Notes: generated by a model not told the origin, from the sequence alone. A DNA stretch of 62,215 nt from Flavimaricola sp. (GCA_029255105.1 JAQWWH010000049.1:1-62215); one strand, 5' to 3'; shown: positions 32,953 through 41,524, counted from the stretch's first letter. A program made the numbers and translations.

Positions 32953-32993
32953 TTGACAGGCCAACCATCACAGCCTTCCCCCTCGCCTGTCAA
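32953..32993. promoter_or_regulatory. Inverted repeat TTGACAGG in divergent promoter
   Basis: TTGACAGG on the plus strand (32953-32960) is mirrored by CCTGTCAA (32986-32993), 25 bases apart. Each copy reads as a good -35 hexamer (TTGACA) on its own strand, pointing to the two divergent genes. It could be face-to-face promoters, an operator or both. Confidence 0.5.
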
Positions 32994-32999
32994 GTTTCT

Positions 33000-33023
33000 A
33001 ACATTTTAGTATACCTCAATGTT
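33000..33023. promoter_or_regulatory. Inverted repeat AACATT-N12-AATGTT
   Basis: AACATT (33000-33005) and AATGTT (33018-33023) around an AT-rich 12-base core, 58 bases before the ATPase start. It is a candidate operator or upstream element in the 245-base divergent spacer. Confidence 0.4.
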
Positions 33024-33081
33024 GGACAGGTGCGGTGCGCTGGTTTAGTCCTGAGGTGAGCAGGGAGGGAGACTCGCTTAT

Positions 33082-34140
33082 ATGGCCGAGGTGAAGGTTC
33101 GCGCTTTGCGCAAGAATTATGGTGCCATGGAAGTTATTCATGGCCTAGACGTTGACATCCATGACGGTGAATTCGTGGTGCTGGTCGGTCCGTCCGGTTG
33201 CGGAAAGTCGACATTGCTGCGGATGATCGCTGGGCTTGAAGGGGTAACCTCCGGGACCATTCACATTGGCGAACGGCTTGTGAACAACCTGCCGCCGGCG
33301 GAACGGGACATCGCAATGGTGTTCCAGAACTACGCGCTTTACCCGCACAAGACCGTTGGGGCCAACATGGCCTTTGCCCTGCGGATGAAGAAGATGGACA
33401 AGGCCGAGATCAAGACACGGGTCGACCGCGCCGCCGAGGTGCTGGGCCTGACCCCCTACCTTGACCGCTATCCCCGCGCCCTGTCGGGTGGACAGCGTCA
33501 GCGAGTGGCCATGGGGCGGGCGATTGTGCGCGACCCCCAAGTGTTCTTGTTTGACGAACCCCTGTCGAACCTTGATGCCAAGCTTCGGGTCCAGATGCGG
33601 ACGGAAATCCGCGAATTGCACCAACGTCTTTCCACCACGACCGTCTATGTCACCCACGACCAGATCGAGGCGATGACAATGGCCGACAAGATCGTCGTCA
33701 TGCAGGCCGGTCATATTGAACAGGTTGGCGCCCCGCTGGATGTCTATGACCGGCCAGAGAACGCCTTTGTGGCAGGCTTTATCGGCTCGCCCGCCATGAA
33801 CCTGCTCGATGCGATGGTGGATGCCGGGGGGGCGACCGCAACCCTGCAAGGAAAGACCATCGCCCTGCCGCAGGTTGCGGGCCTTGAAGAGGGCCGCCGC
33901 CTGCGCATCGGGATCCGGCCCGAACATCTGGTCCTGACCGACGGCGGGCTGTCCGCAACCGTCGCGGTGATCGAGCCGACAGGCTCTGAGACCCACATCG
34001 TCTTGCGCGCTGGCGGGCAGGATGTGACCATGCTTCTGCGCGAACGCCAAAGCTTCAAGGTGGGGGAGGAACTGACCCTGTCAGCCGCACCAGAGCATCT
34101 GCATCTGTTCGATGCCGAAACCGGCAAGCGCATCAACTAA
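33082..34140 (+). CDS. Carbohydrate ABC transporter ATPase, UgpC/MalK type
   Basis: 352 residues. Walker A is GPSGCGKST (39-47), Q-loop VFQNYALYPH, signature LSGGQRQR, Walker B VFLFDEPLSNLD and switch His in VTHDQIEAM. A C-terminal TOBE / regulatory region (about 240-352) includes LRIGIRPEHLVL. UgpC/MsmK/MalK-type ATPases serve MalFG importers, so it should power the transporter encoded at 29059-32836. Its placement on the opposite strand leads a three-gene operon with the mutarotase and ribokinase. Confidence 0.93.
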   Translation: MAEVKVRALRKNYGAMEVIHGLDVDIHDGEFVVLVGPSGCGKSTLLRMIAGLEGVTSGTIHIGERLVNNLPPAERDIAMVFQNYALYPHKTVGANMAFALRMKKMDKAEIKTRVDRAAEVLGLTPYLDRYPRALSGGQRQRVAMGRAIVRDPQVFLFDEPLSNLDAKLRVQMRTEIRELHQRLSTTTVYVTHDQIEAMTMADKIVVMQAGHIEQVGAPLDVYDRPENAFVAGFIGSPAMNLLDAMVDAGGATATLQGKTIALPQVAGLEEGRRLRIGIRPEHLVLTDGGLSATVAVIEPTGSETHIVLRAGGQDVTMLLRERQSFKVGEELTLSAAPEHLHLFDAETGKRIN

Positions 34141-34173
34141 GGCGCGAACCAATCGTACTAGGGAGGAGCAAAC

Positions 34174-34626
34174 ATGCTCAAGGGAATCGACTACCGGCTG
34201 AATGCCGATGTCCTCTATGTGCTGCGGGCCATGGGCCACGGCGATACCATCGTGATTGCAGATACCAACTTTCCTTCTGATTCCGTCGCCCAGCAGACCA
34301 TGCACGCCGACCTGCTGCGCATGGAGAACCTCACAGCGGCCGAGGCGGTGAACGCCGTCCTGTCGGTGATGCCGCTCGACACCTTTGTCGAGGACTTTGC
34401 TTGCCGGATGGAGATCGTGGGAAACCCGACCGAGGTGCCCCCCGTTCAATCAGAGGTCCAGACCGAGATCGACGCTGCCGAGGGCCAGCCCCGCCCAATG
34501 TTGTCGATCGAGCGGTTCGCTTTTTATGATGCAGCCAAGGATGCCTATGCCGTCATCCAGACTGGCGAGCGTCGTTTTTACGGATGCTTTATCCTGCGCA
34601 AGGGCGTCATCGGGCCAGAGGCCTAG
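34174..34626 (+). CDS. RbsD/FucU-family sugar mutarotase (copy 2)
   Basis: 150 residues. MLKGIDYRLNADVLYVLRAMGHGDTIVIADTNFPSDS has the catalytic His (GHGD). Copy 1 at 28570-29025 shares MLKGID, MGHGD, MPLDTF, SIERFAFYDAAKDA-type and YGCFIL blocks, so the two are clear paralogues that have diverged along their length. The gene has a GGGAGGAG ribosome site, lies 33 bases after the ATPase and 3 bases before the kinase. Two mutarotases may serve two sugars, or the anomers of a substrate and a later intermediate. Confidence 0.9.
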   Translation: MLKGIDYRLNADVLYVLRAMGHGDTIVIADTNFPSDSVAQQTMHADLLRMENLTAAEAVNAVLSVMPLDTFVEDFACRMEIVGNPTEVPPVQSEVQTEIDAAEGQPRPMLSIERFAFYDAAKDAYAVIQTGERRFYGCFILRKGVIGPEA

Positions 34627-34629
34627 ACC

Positions 34630-35562
34630 ATGCGCCAGGACATTGTGATCCTCGGGGTGTTTGTCGCCGACACCGCCTATCGCGCGGCGCGCCAGCCCCA
34701 CATGGGCGAGACGATCCTGGGTGACAGCTTTGCCCTCGGTCCCGGCGGCAAAGGGTCGAACCAGGCGGTGGCCGCCGCCCGTGCCAGTGGTAGCGCCGGT
34801 GGCAAGGTCCACTTTATCACCCGCCTGGGCCGCGATCCGTTTGCCGATATGGCCCGCGCCACTTGGAGCGAGGCTGGCGTGATCCCGGTCGTAACCGAAG
34901 ACCCGGACAGCTACACCGGGGCTGCCTATATCTTTGTCGAGGCAGGCAGCGGCGACAACGCAATCATCGTTTCGCCTGGAGCGGCCGGCAACATCTCAGC
35001 CGCCGATGTAGAGGCACAATCGGCCCTGATCCACAGGGCCGCCGTCTTTGTGACCCAGCTGGAACAACCGATGGACGCAGCCCTCCGGGGCCTTGAGTTG
35101 GCGCGGCAAGGCGGCGCCCGGACGATCCTGAACCCGGCTCCGGCCGCCCCGGTCAGCGATGCGATGCTGTCGCTGTGCGATATAGTGACCCCTAACGAGA
35201 CCGAGGCCGAAGGGATCACAGGCGTCAAGGTGGCAACACGCGCCGATGCTGAGGCCGCCGCAGACCGATTTCTGGAACGCGGTGTCGGTGCGGCCATCAT
35301 CACACTTGGCGAAAAGGGCGCGCTGTATCGCGACAGGACGACGACCTTTCACATCCCCGCCCTCAGCGCAGGACCGGTTCTGGAAACCACCGGCGCAGGC
35401 GACGCCTTCAACGGTGGCCTTGCCGTCGCGATTGCTCAAGGCCTTGGACCAGAAGACGCGGTGCGTTTTGGCTGCGCCACCGCGGGCATCTCAGTCACCC
35501 GCGCAGGAACAGCCCCCTCCATGCCCAGCCTTTCCGAGATCATGGCGCTTTTGGGCGCCTGA
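34630..35562 (+). CDS. PfkB-family sugar kinase, ribokinase-like (copy 2)
   Basis: 310 residues. Signature 1 is GPGGKGSNQAVAAARA and signature 2 is LETTGAGDAFNGGL, with the catalytic Asp. VTPNETEAEGITG is the NxxE magnesium motif. It is closer to classic ribokinases than copy 1 and directly follows RbsD/FucU, the order seen in rbs operons, so phosphorylation of a ribose-like furanose is likely. A strong hairpin terminator follows at 35635. Confidence 0.9.
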   Translation: MRQDIVILGVFVADTAYRAARQPHMGETILGDSFALGPGGKGSNQAVAAARASGSAGGKVHFITRLGRDPFADMARATWSEAGVIPVVTEDPDSYTGAAYIFVEAGSGDNAIIVSPGAAGNISAADVEAQSALIHRAAVFVTQLEQPMDAALRGLELARQGGARTILNPAPAAPVSDAMLSLCDIVTPNETEAEGITGVKVATRADAEAAADRFLERGVGAAIITLGEKGALYRDRTTTFHIPALSAGPVLETTGAGDAFNGGLAVAIAQGLGPEDAVRFGCATAGISVTRAGTAPSMPSLSEIMALLGA

Positions 35563-35634
35563 TGCCGGACGCCAATGGCCGGGCAAGGCCAGAAGCCGGG
35601 CCAATGTCAGCAAGGGGTTCTGCAAGAAGGGGCC

Positions 35635-35666
35635 GAACCCAGGACGGAATGGCCAGTCCTGGGTTC
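35635..35666. terminator. Bidirectional terminator between convergent operons
   Basis: GAACCCAGGAC (35635-35645) pairs with GTCCTGGGTTC (35656-35666), an 11-bp stem with a 10-base loop, in the 112-base spacer between the ribokinase and the convergent RbsC-type gene. Confidence 0.7.
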
Positions 35667-35674
35667 CCTGCCAT

Positions 35675-36634
35675 TCAGGCCTTCTTCTGGCTCAGAGCCA
35701 CGGCCAGGATGATGATCCCGCCGCGCGCGATAAGCTGCTGACTGAACTCAAGCCCCATCAATATGAGACCGTTGTTGATAAGCCCGATCATCATTGCACC
35801 GACGATGGTGCCGATGACCGTGCCCTTGCCGCCAAACAGGCTCGTCCCGCCAAGAACGGCTGCCGCAATGACCGACAATTCGTCGCCCTCTCCCAGCTGG
35901 AACCGTCCGGATTGCAAGCGCCCCGCATAAAGCATCCCCGCAATTGCAGCCGCAGTAGACGACAAGACAAGCACGCGGAACTTGATTTGCGCGGTGTCGA
36001 TCCCCGAAAAACGTGCCGCTTGTTCGCCACCGCCCGTCGCCAGCACCCGCCGGCCAAAGCCGGTGCGCCGCAGAACGATCTGGCCCAGCGCACCCAGAAT
36101 GAGCATCCAGAACAGCAGAACCGGTATCGGCCCGATCGAACCGCCACCAAACAACCAAGAATACCCTGGGCTCAGGATGGGAACAGCGGCTGTGTCGGAC
36201 AGCCACATTGCGACGCCCTTGGCGATGCCCATCATCGCCAGCGTTGTCAGGAATGACGGAATGCCGATCCGCGTTGTGAGCCAACCGTTAAAGCAGCCCA
36301 CCGCAATCCCGGTCGCAAGACCCGCGATGACACCGCCAACCGGACCCGCCACTGAGATCGCCATAGCCACAGTGACGGTCGCAAGGCCCGCCACGGCACC
36401 GACCGAAAGGTCAATCTCACCGGCGGACAGAACGAATGTCATGGCAATCGCCATGACAGCGATCATCGCCGTCTGTCGGACGATGTTCAAAAGGTTGTTG
36501 GGATTGAGAAAACCCTTGTCATTCAGGGTGAGCGCGAACACCAGAAATATCACGGCAAAGCCGATGTAGATGATGTTCTGACGCCAGTCCCCGATAAAGG
36601 CGCGCAGTCGCGAGTGTGTTTCAACGGTACTCAT
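35675..36634 (-). CDS. Sugar ABC transporter permease, RbsC family
   Basis: 319 residues with about eight to ten helices. LSAGEIDLSVGAVAGLATV and LGGTSLFGGKGTVIGTIVGAMM are the RbsC family motifs. It is the last gene of the minus-strand sugar operon and overlaps the end of the ATPase gene by 14 bases. The transporter partner set is the ATPase at 36621, the binding protein at 39436 and this permease; it is unrelated in detail to the RbsC-type permease at 2810. Confidence 0.92.
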   Translation of the reverse strand: MSTVETHSRLRAFIGDWRQNIIYIGFAVIFLVFALTLNDKGFLNPNNLLNIVRQTAMIAVMAIAMTFVLSAGEIDLSVGAVAGLATVTVAMAISVAGPVGGVIAGLATGIAVGCFNGWLTTRIGIPSFLTTLAMMGIAKGVAMWLSDTAAVPILSPGYSWLFGGGSIGPIPVLLFWMLILGALGQIVLRRTGFGRRVLATGGGEQAARFSGIDTAQIKFRVLVLSSTAAAIAGMLYAGRLQSGRFQLGEGDELSVIAAAVLGGTSLFGGKGTVIGTIVGAMMIGLINNGLILMGLEFSQQLIARGGIIILAVALSQKKA

Positions 36635-38198
36635 GATTGGCTTCCTCTCCTGCCGTCAGGGCGTCCTGAATGGCGATTTGCAGGCGCTGCTCGGCCATCT
36701 GAAGCCGGTCGGCGATGTCGTTGTCGGCCTCGGCCGGATCGTCCAGCTCACCGCGCAGCATGTCCTGATGCGCCCGGCCGTCGGCCATCACCACGATCCG
36801 GTCGCAGGCTGTCAGCAGTTCGGACAGCTCTGACGAGATCATCAGGATGGCTTTGCCAGTGGCGGCAAGATCGCGGACCAGTCGGATGATCTCGGCCTTG
36901 GATCCGATGTCGATACCGGCTGTCGGCTCATCCAGGACGAGGACGTCGGGATCGGTGGCGAGCCACTTTCCGATGACAACCTTCTGCTGGTTGCCGCCGG
37001 ACAGCGTGCTGACGGCGTGGTCACGGCTCGCTGTTTTGACGGACAGCCTTTTTATCTGGGTGTCGGTGACGTCGCGGACCCGGCTCTCGTCAACGAAGCC
37101 CCGCTGCGACACGCCGTCCAAAACGCTTAGGGTCATGTTCGACGCAACCGAATGGGCCGGAATAATGCCTTGGGTGGCGCGCGCCTCTGGCACCAGCGCG
37201 ATGCCGGCCCGGATCGCATCACCGGGTTTGCGCAGGCGCACAGGTTCACCCCGGATCAATATGCTCCCGGCGGTCATAGGGTCGATCCCCGCCACAAGTC
37301 GCGCGAGAGAGGATCGGCCAGAGCCCAAGAGCCCGGCAAGCCCAAGGACCTCACCACGATGCAGGGTCAGCGATACATCGACCGGCTTGTCCCGCCCCGA
37401 AACGCCGCGCAGCTCTACCAGCGCCTCGCCTCGGGTCGTGTCGCCCCGTTCGACATCGGCAAGGCCCAAAGAACGGCGGCCCACGATATGTTCGATCATC
37501 GTTTCAATGGGCAATTCCGACAAAGGCGCAGTGATCACATGGCGACCATCGCGCAGGATCGTGGCCCGGTCCGCAATGCGGGCAATCTCGTCCATCCGGT
37601 GGCTGACATAGATGATCGCCGTACCCTTTTCCTTGAGCGTCCGGAGAAAGGCGAACAGGCGATCAACATCCGATACGGCAAGAGCGGTCGAGGGTTCGTC
37701 CAGCACCAGAACCCGCGCGTCCTGCGAAATTGCCTTGGCGATTTCGGTCAATTGTTTCTGCCCGGCGCCGAGGTCACCGACCAGCGCCCTTGGGTTCACG
37801 TCCACGCCCAGAGTTGCAAAAAGCTCTGCCGTTTTACGCTCGGCCTCTGCATCGTTGATAAAGCCACGCCCCGTTTTGGCCTCGCGGGTCAGAAACACGT
37901 TCTGTGCCACAGTGAGGGTCGGGACCAGGCTCATCTCCTGATAGTTCATTGCGATCCCGGCAGCCCGCGACGCTTCGGGCGAGTGAACGTCAAGCTTCTG
38001 ACCCGCGACCTCAATCGTTCCGGTCGTGGGCACATGCACCCCGTTCAACACCTTGAGGATCGTCGATTTTCCTGCGCCATTGCCACCAAGCAGCGCATGG
38101 ACCTCTCCGGCGTAGACCTCGAGACTGACGTTCTCGAGCGCGCGGACACCTCCAAAATGCTTGGAGATGTCCGTCATGCGCACCGCGACCTGTGTCAT
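36621..38198 (-). CDS. Sugar ABC transporter ATPase, two-domain RbsA/MglA type
   Basis: 525 residues with two ATPase domains. Domain 1 has GGNGAGKST, LGAGQKQLTEIA and LVLDEPSTAL. Domain 2 (from about 250) has the degenerate P-loop GLLGSGRSS, LSGGNQQKV and LVLDEPTAGIDIG, as usual for RbsA/MglA where only one site turns over well. The start at 38198 overlaps the oxidoreductase stop by ATGA; an upstream in-frame ATG five codons earlier would deepen the overlap. Confidence 0.93.
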   Translation of the reverse strand: MTQVAVRMTDISKHFGGVRALENVSLEVYAGEVHALLGGNGAGKSTILKVLNGVHVPTTGTIEVAGQKLDVHSPEASRAAGIAMNYQEMSLVPTLTVAQNVFLTREAKTGRGFINDAEAERKTAELFATLGVDVNPRALVGDLGAGQKQLTEIAKAISQDARVLVLDEPSTALAVSDVDRLFAFLRTLKEKGTAIIYVSHRMDEIARIADRATILRDGRHVITAPLSELPIETMIEHIVGRRSLGLADVERGDTTRGEALVELRGVSGRDKPVDVSLTLHRGEVLGLAGLLGSGRSSLARLVAGIDPMTAGSILIRGEPVRLRKPGDAIRAGIALVPEARATQGIIPAHSVASNMTLSVLDGVSQRGFVDESRVRDVTDTQIKRLSVKTASRDHAVSTLSGGNQQKVVIGKWLATDPDVLVLDEPTAGIDIGSKAEIIRLVRDLAATGKAILMISSELSELLTACDRIVVMADGRAHQDMLRGELDDPAEADNDIADRLQMAEQRLQIAIQDALTAGEEANHEYR

Positions 38199-39361
38199 GT
38201 CGCGGTTTCCCATCCGCCACTTTTGCCCGAGCGGATCAGAGCCTCGGCCACGCGTTCTGTCACCAGCGCTTCGGCAAAATCAGGCGAAGGGCGCGTGCCA
38301 TCGAAGATGGCACGGCAAAAGTCGTGGCATTCGATGATCTTGGTTTCGCCGTATCCGATGCCCAGTGCGGGGATCGGCCAAAGGCCATCACCATAGGGAT
38401 GTGCGGGACCGGTATAGATGGTGCGGAACCCGCGTGTCTCGGCCGGATCATCTGCGAACATCACCTGAAGCTCATCGCGCCGTTCATAGTTGAAGTGGAT
38501 CGACCCCTTCGTGCCGTGAATCTCAAGGGTGATGTAGTTGTTGCGACCCCAGGCGTTTCGGGTGGCCTCGATGCTGCCAATAGCACCATTTGCAAACCGC
38601 ACCATCGACATCACCTCGTCGTCCACGTCGACCTCGGCGCGTTCACCGCCCGAGGATTTCTGCGATGCGCCCAGCTTGTCCACGGCGCCCTGTTGAAGGG
38701 GACGGGTCTTGACGTAGGTCGAAGTGATGGCCTGAACGGTCTCAATCGGGCCGACAAGGTAATGGGCAAGGTCGACAACATGGGTGCCGATATCGCCCAC
38801 CGCACCGGACCCGGCAACGGATTTCTGGAACCGCCAGGACAAAGGACCATCGGGATCGGCTGACCAGTCCTGCAGGTATGTTCCGCGAAAGTTGATAACA
38901 TCGCCGATGCGCCCGTCGTCGATGAACTTCTTGGCAAGCGCCACTGCCGGCGTCCGGCGGTAATTGAAGGCAACCATCGTCGTGCTGCCAGAGGATTTGG
39001 CCGCTTCGGCCATCGCCTCGGCCTCTTCAAGTGTCGAGGCGAGGGGTTTTTCACAGATGACATGCTTGCCAGCCTTCAAAGCCTCAATCGCGATCTTGGC
39101 ATGGGTGTTGTTGGGGGTACAGATATCGACGATGTCGATGTCAGGGCGGTTCACCGTCGCCTGCCAGTCGCTGGATGCTTCGTCAAAACCAAAACGGTCG
39201 CGGGCCTCGTTGGCGGCGCCGTCCGTCAGATCGACAACCACCTTGCGGTGTGGAATGGCGGGTGCGGGCCAGAAGAACATCGGCATGGCGGCGTAGGCCA
39301 TGGCATGGGCCTTGCCCATAAAGCCGCCACCGATCATGGCGACGTTGAGTGTCTTGGTCAT
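38195..39361 (-). CDS. Gfo/Idh/MocA-family oxidoreductase
   Basis: 388 residues. The N-terminal Rossmann fold begins VAMIGGGFMGKAHAMAY; the VDICTPNNTHAKIAIEALKAGKHVICEKPLA segment holds the conserved EKP Lys. The C-terminal domain includes GDIGTHVVDLAHYLVG, with the Asp and His that act in catalysis. Family members oxidise inositols, glucose or amino sugars with NAD(P). With the IolE-like TIM barrel upstream, an inositol- or keto-sugar route is likely. The start is set by a GGAG ribosome site 7 bases upstream. Confidence 0.9.
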   Translation of the reverse strand: MTKTLNVAMIGGGFMGKAHAMAYAAMPMFFWPAPAIPHRKVVVDLTDGAANEARDRFGFDEASSDWQATVNRPDIDIVDICTPNNTHAKIAIEALKAGKHVICEKPLASTLEEAEAMAEAAKSSGSTTMVAFNYRRTPAVALAKKFIDDGRIGDVINFRGTYLQDWSADPDGPLSWRFQKSVAGSGAVGDIGTHVVDLAHYLVGPIETVQAITSTYVKTRPLQQGAVDKLGASQKSSGGERAEVDVDDEVMSMVRFANGAIGSIEATRNAWGRNNYITLEIHGTKGSIHFNYERRDELQVMFADDPAETRGFRTIYTGPAHPYGDGLWPIPALGIGYGETKIIECHDFCRAIFDGTRPSPDFAEALVTERVAEALIRSGKSGGWETAT

Positions 39362-39435
39362 CAGGAGGCTCCGTTGAATAGGGGGACCATTTCGGGGCGG
39401 ACGGCGCAGATGCGACACGCCCGCCCCAGGGAGGA

Positions 39436-40548
39436 TCAGTTAATGCTGTTGATGACGTTGTCCGTCGCGGGGGCGGAATAGACCGTCTGCCACGCCTCAA
39501 GGAGGGTCTCGCGCGTCACCGGTAGGGCGGGCAGCGCCACAAAGGCCGGTGCTTCCTTACCGAGAAGCGCATAACCCGCAAGGAGCGCCTCGGTCACGCC
39601 CTGATCAAAGGGACGCTGAGCACCAAGCCCGTAGACAAAACCACCCTGGGCCATATTGATCGCGACGTTTTCGCCCAGATCGATAGTGGTGATCACCAGG
39701 TCGTCACGGCCTGCGGCGCGGGCCGCTGCAATCACGCCCTCGGCAGGCACGTCCCAGACAGCCCAGATACCGTCGAGGCCCGGGTTCGAGGTCAGCATTG
39801 CCCCGGCAGCCCGATCAGCATCGCCCGAGAAGTCCGGTCCACCGATGCCCTGCTCGGCCACGATCTCAATATTGGGATAGTCGGTTTCGATCGTCGACTT
39901 GAAGGCATCGTAGCGCTGCCGGGTCACAAAGAAGTCTGCGGCGTGATAGACAAGGCCAATCTGACCTTCTTCGCCCAGCGCCTCGGCCATCAGATGGGCG
40001 GCGGCAACGCCGTTGCCATAATTGTCGGCCGAGACTGAGGCGACATAGTCGGTGCCCGCAACAAAGCCCGAGGGCACGTTGTCCATGAAGACCAGATGAA
40101 CGCCAGCGGCCGAGGCTGCGCGAAACGCGGATGCCGTGGCGACCGGATCGGTCGGGATCGACACGATGATGTCCGGCGACTGGGCCATGATCGTTTCAAT
40201 ATCAGCCACCTGCTTTTCTGCGCGGAAGCCCGCGTCGGTGACTGCGATAACCTCGATGCCCATTGCTGCGAACTGGGTTTGCAGACCGTTGATCTGGGCC
40301 TGGCTCCAGTCATTGCCGCCGTAGTGCATCACGATTGCAGCCGTAGCGCCCATCTCACGGATCTGAGCCATCTCAGCGTCGCTGAGGGTGACAGAGGAGG
40401 CAGGCGCAGGCTCTTCCCCGTTGGGGCCAAGCGAAAGGACGGATTCCTGCAGCGCGGCGAGGGCCTCCTTGGGGCCGGCCAGTGCGGGGCCTGCGACAAG
40501 CACAGCCAGTGCTGCGACGCTGCCCAAAAGTGTACGACGATCAAACAT
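39436..40548 (-). CDS. Periplasmic sugar-binding protein
   Basis: 370 residues. The signal RRTLLGSVAALAVLVAGPALAG has a double Arg but no clear Tat consensus. An unusual roughly 45-residue linker (QESVLSLGPNGEEPAPASS...) follows before the type I binding-protein core (AAIVMHYGGNDWSQAQINGL). Cleft loops are SIPTDPVATASAF, VFMDNVPSGF, SADNYGNG, WAVWDVPAEG and TTIDLGENV. The cytoplasmic paralogue at 42953-43957 matches almost every one of these loops. It supplies ligand to the RbsA/RbsC pair downstream. Confidence 0.9.
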   Translation of the reverse strand: MFDRRTLLGSVAALAVLVAGPALAGPKEALAALQESVLSLGPNGEEPAPASSVTLSDAEMAQIREMGATAAIVMHYGGNDWSQAQINGLQTQFAAMGIEVIAVTDAGFRAEKQVADIETIMAQSPDIIVSIPTDPVATASAFRAASAAGVHLVFMDNVPSGFVAGTDYVASVSADNYGNGVAAAHLMAEALGEEGQIGLVYHAADFFVTRQRYDAFKSTIETDYPNIEIVAEQGIGGPDFSGDADRAAGAMLTSNPGLDGIWAVWDVPAEGVIAAARAAGRDDLVITTIDLGENVAINMAQGGFVYGLGAQRPFDQGVTEALLAGYALLGKEAPAFVALPALPVTRETLLEAWQTVYSAPATDNVINSIN

Positions 40549-40596
40549 TAGATTTCTCCCTAGGTGCCGGGCGGACCCGGATTTTGCGGCCCCTCA

Positions 40597-41409
40597 TCAG
40601 GCCTGATTAAGATATTCCATGCTGGCGCGTGCCCCTTCTGCCGGGTCCTCCCACGCATCCAGTTCGGTACAGATCCACCCTTCAAAGGCGGTGTCGCGCA
40701 ATGCGCTGATGATGCCATCCGTTGGCACATCACCCCGATCGAGGGGGGTGAACGCAAAGGGGTCGCGCTGCAGCCCCTTCAGGTGGACGTAGGAAATTCG
40801 CGACGCGTGTTCGCGGATCATCTCGGCCGGGTCGCCACCAGCGGCGGCGAGATGGGCCGTGTCCGGGCAGAAGTCGATCGAGGTCAGGCCAAAGATGCGG
40901 CGCACTTCCTCGGGCCCCTCCACGATAGTGGACAAGTGGGGGTGGTAATGCGCGGTCAGACCACGATCCGCCGCAATCTCAACCACCCGGTCCAGTGCCG
41001 CGCCAAGCCGATCAAAGTCTGTCGGGCGGGTGCCATCATACCGCTTGGCCCCTCCCCCAACGACAAGATGGGGTGCCCCAAGTTCGGCAGCACGGTCAGC
41101 GGCCTGCGTGATGCGGGCCAGTTCCTCGGGCAGGATGTCATCAAAGATGAAGTTCGCGCCGGAGTAGGTTGCCACCAAGGACAGCCCGGTCTTTTCCAGA
41201 AGCCCGCGGAACGCGCTGGCGTCCCTTTCCAGCAGGTTGCCGTCGAATAATTCGACGCCGGTGTATCCGGCTGTGGCGATCTCGGTCAGCGCCCGATCCA
41301 TGTCACCGAACGTCCGGTAACGGAGCTGGGTGATCGATGTGACCCCCTGCGCCGCGCCGCCAAGATCGCCCCAGCAGTTCGCTTGATAAGCAAATTTCCA
41401 ACCGCCCAA
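40597..41409 (-). CDS. IolE-like sugar isomerase/dehydratase TIM barrel
   Basis: About 270 residues of the xylose-isomerase-like superfamily. Candidate metal sites: Glu of GVELFDGNLLE, His of AHYHPHLST, Asp of DFCPDTAHLAAAGGD, His of YVHLKG and Glu of ICTELDAWED. The closest named types are inosose dehydratase IolE and hydroxypyruvate isomerase. A TTG start at 41409 is proposed, since GGGAGG lies 8 bases upstream; the frame stays open to another TTG at 41439 with no ribosome site. It is the first gene of the operon, facing the ROK regulator gene. Confidence 0.82.
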   Translation of the reverse strand: MGGWKFAYQANCWGDLGGAAQGVTSITQLRYRTFGDMDRALTEIATAGYTGVELFDGNLLERDASAFRGLLEKTGLSLVATYSGANFIFDDILPEELARITQAADRAAELGAPHLVVGGGAKRYDGTRPTDFDRLGAALDRVVEIAADRGLTAHYHPHLSTIVEGPEEVRRIFGLTSIDFCPDTAHLAAAGGDPAEMIREHASRISYVHLKGLQRDPFAFTPLDRGDVPTDGIISALRDTAFEGWICTELDAWEDPAEGARASMEYLNQA

Positions 41410-41501
41410 TTGTTCGCCCTCCCTCAGGTAATCGCACAATTTCTATGCTTCTAGGCACAACAAATGCTTAGGTCAATATTTAATATTCAAAAGTAACCAT
41501 T

Positions 41502-41524
41502 CTTTTGCAGATTATCTGCAAAAG
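41502..41524. promoter_or_regulatory. 23-base perfect palindrome, probable ROK operator
   Basis: CTTTTGCAGA, TTA, TCTGCAAAAG: 10-base perfect arms in the divergent spacer, 92 bases from the IolE-like start and 68 from the ROK start. An AT-rich palindrome AATATTTAATATT at 41475-41487 lies beside it, a likely promoter element. The ROK regulator is the obvious candidate to bind. Confidence 0.65.

Noticed and set aside
31565-32956. 463-codon plus-strand frame antisense to the Tat-exported binding protein
   Set aside because: Mirror frame without a family; the minus-strand gene is certain.
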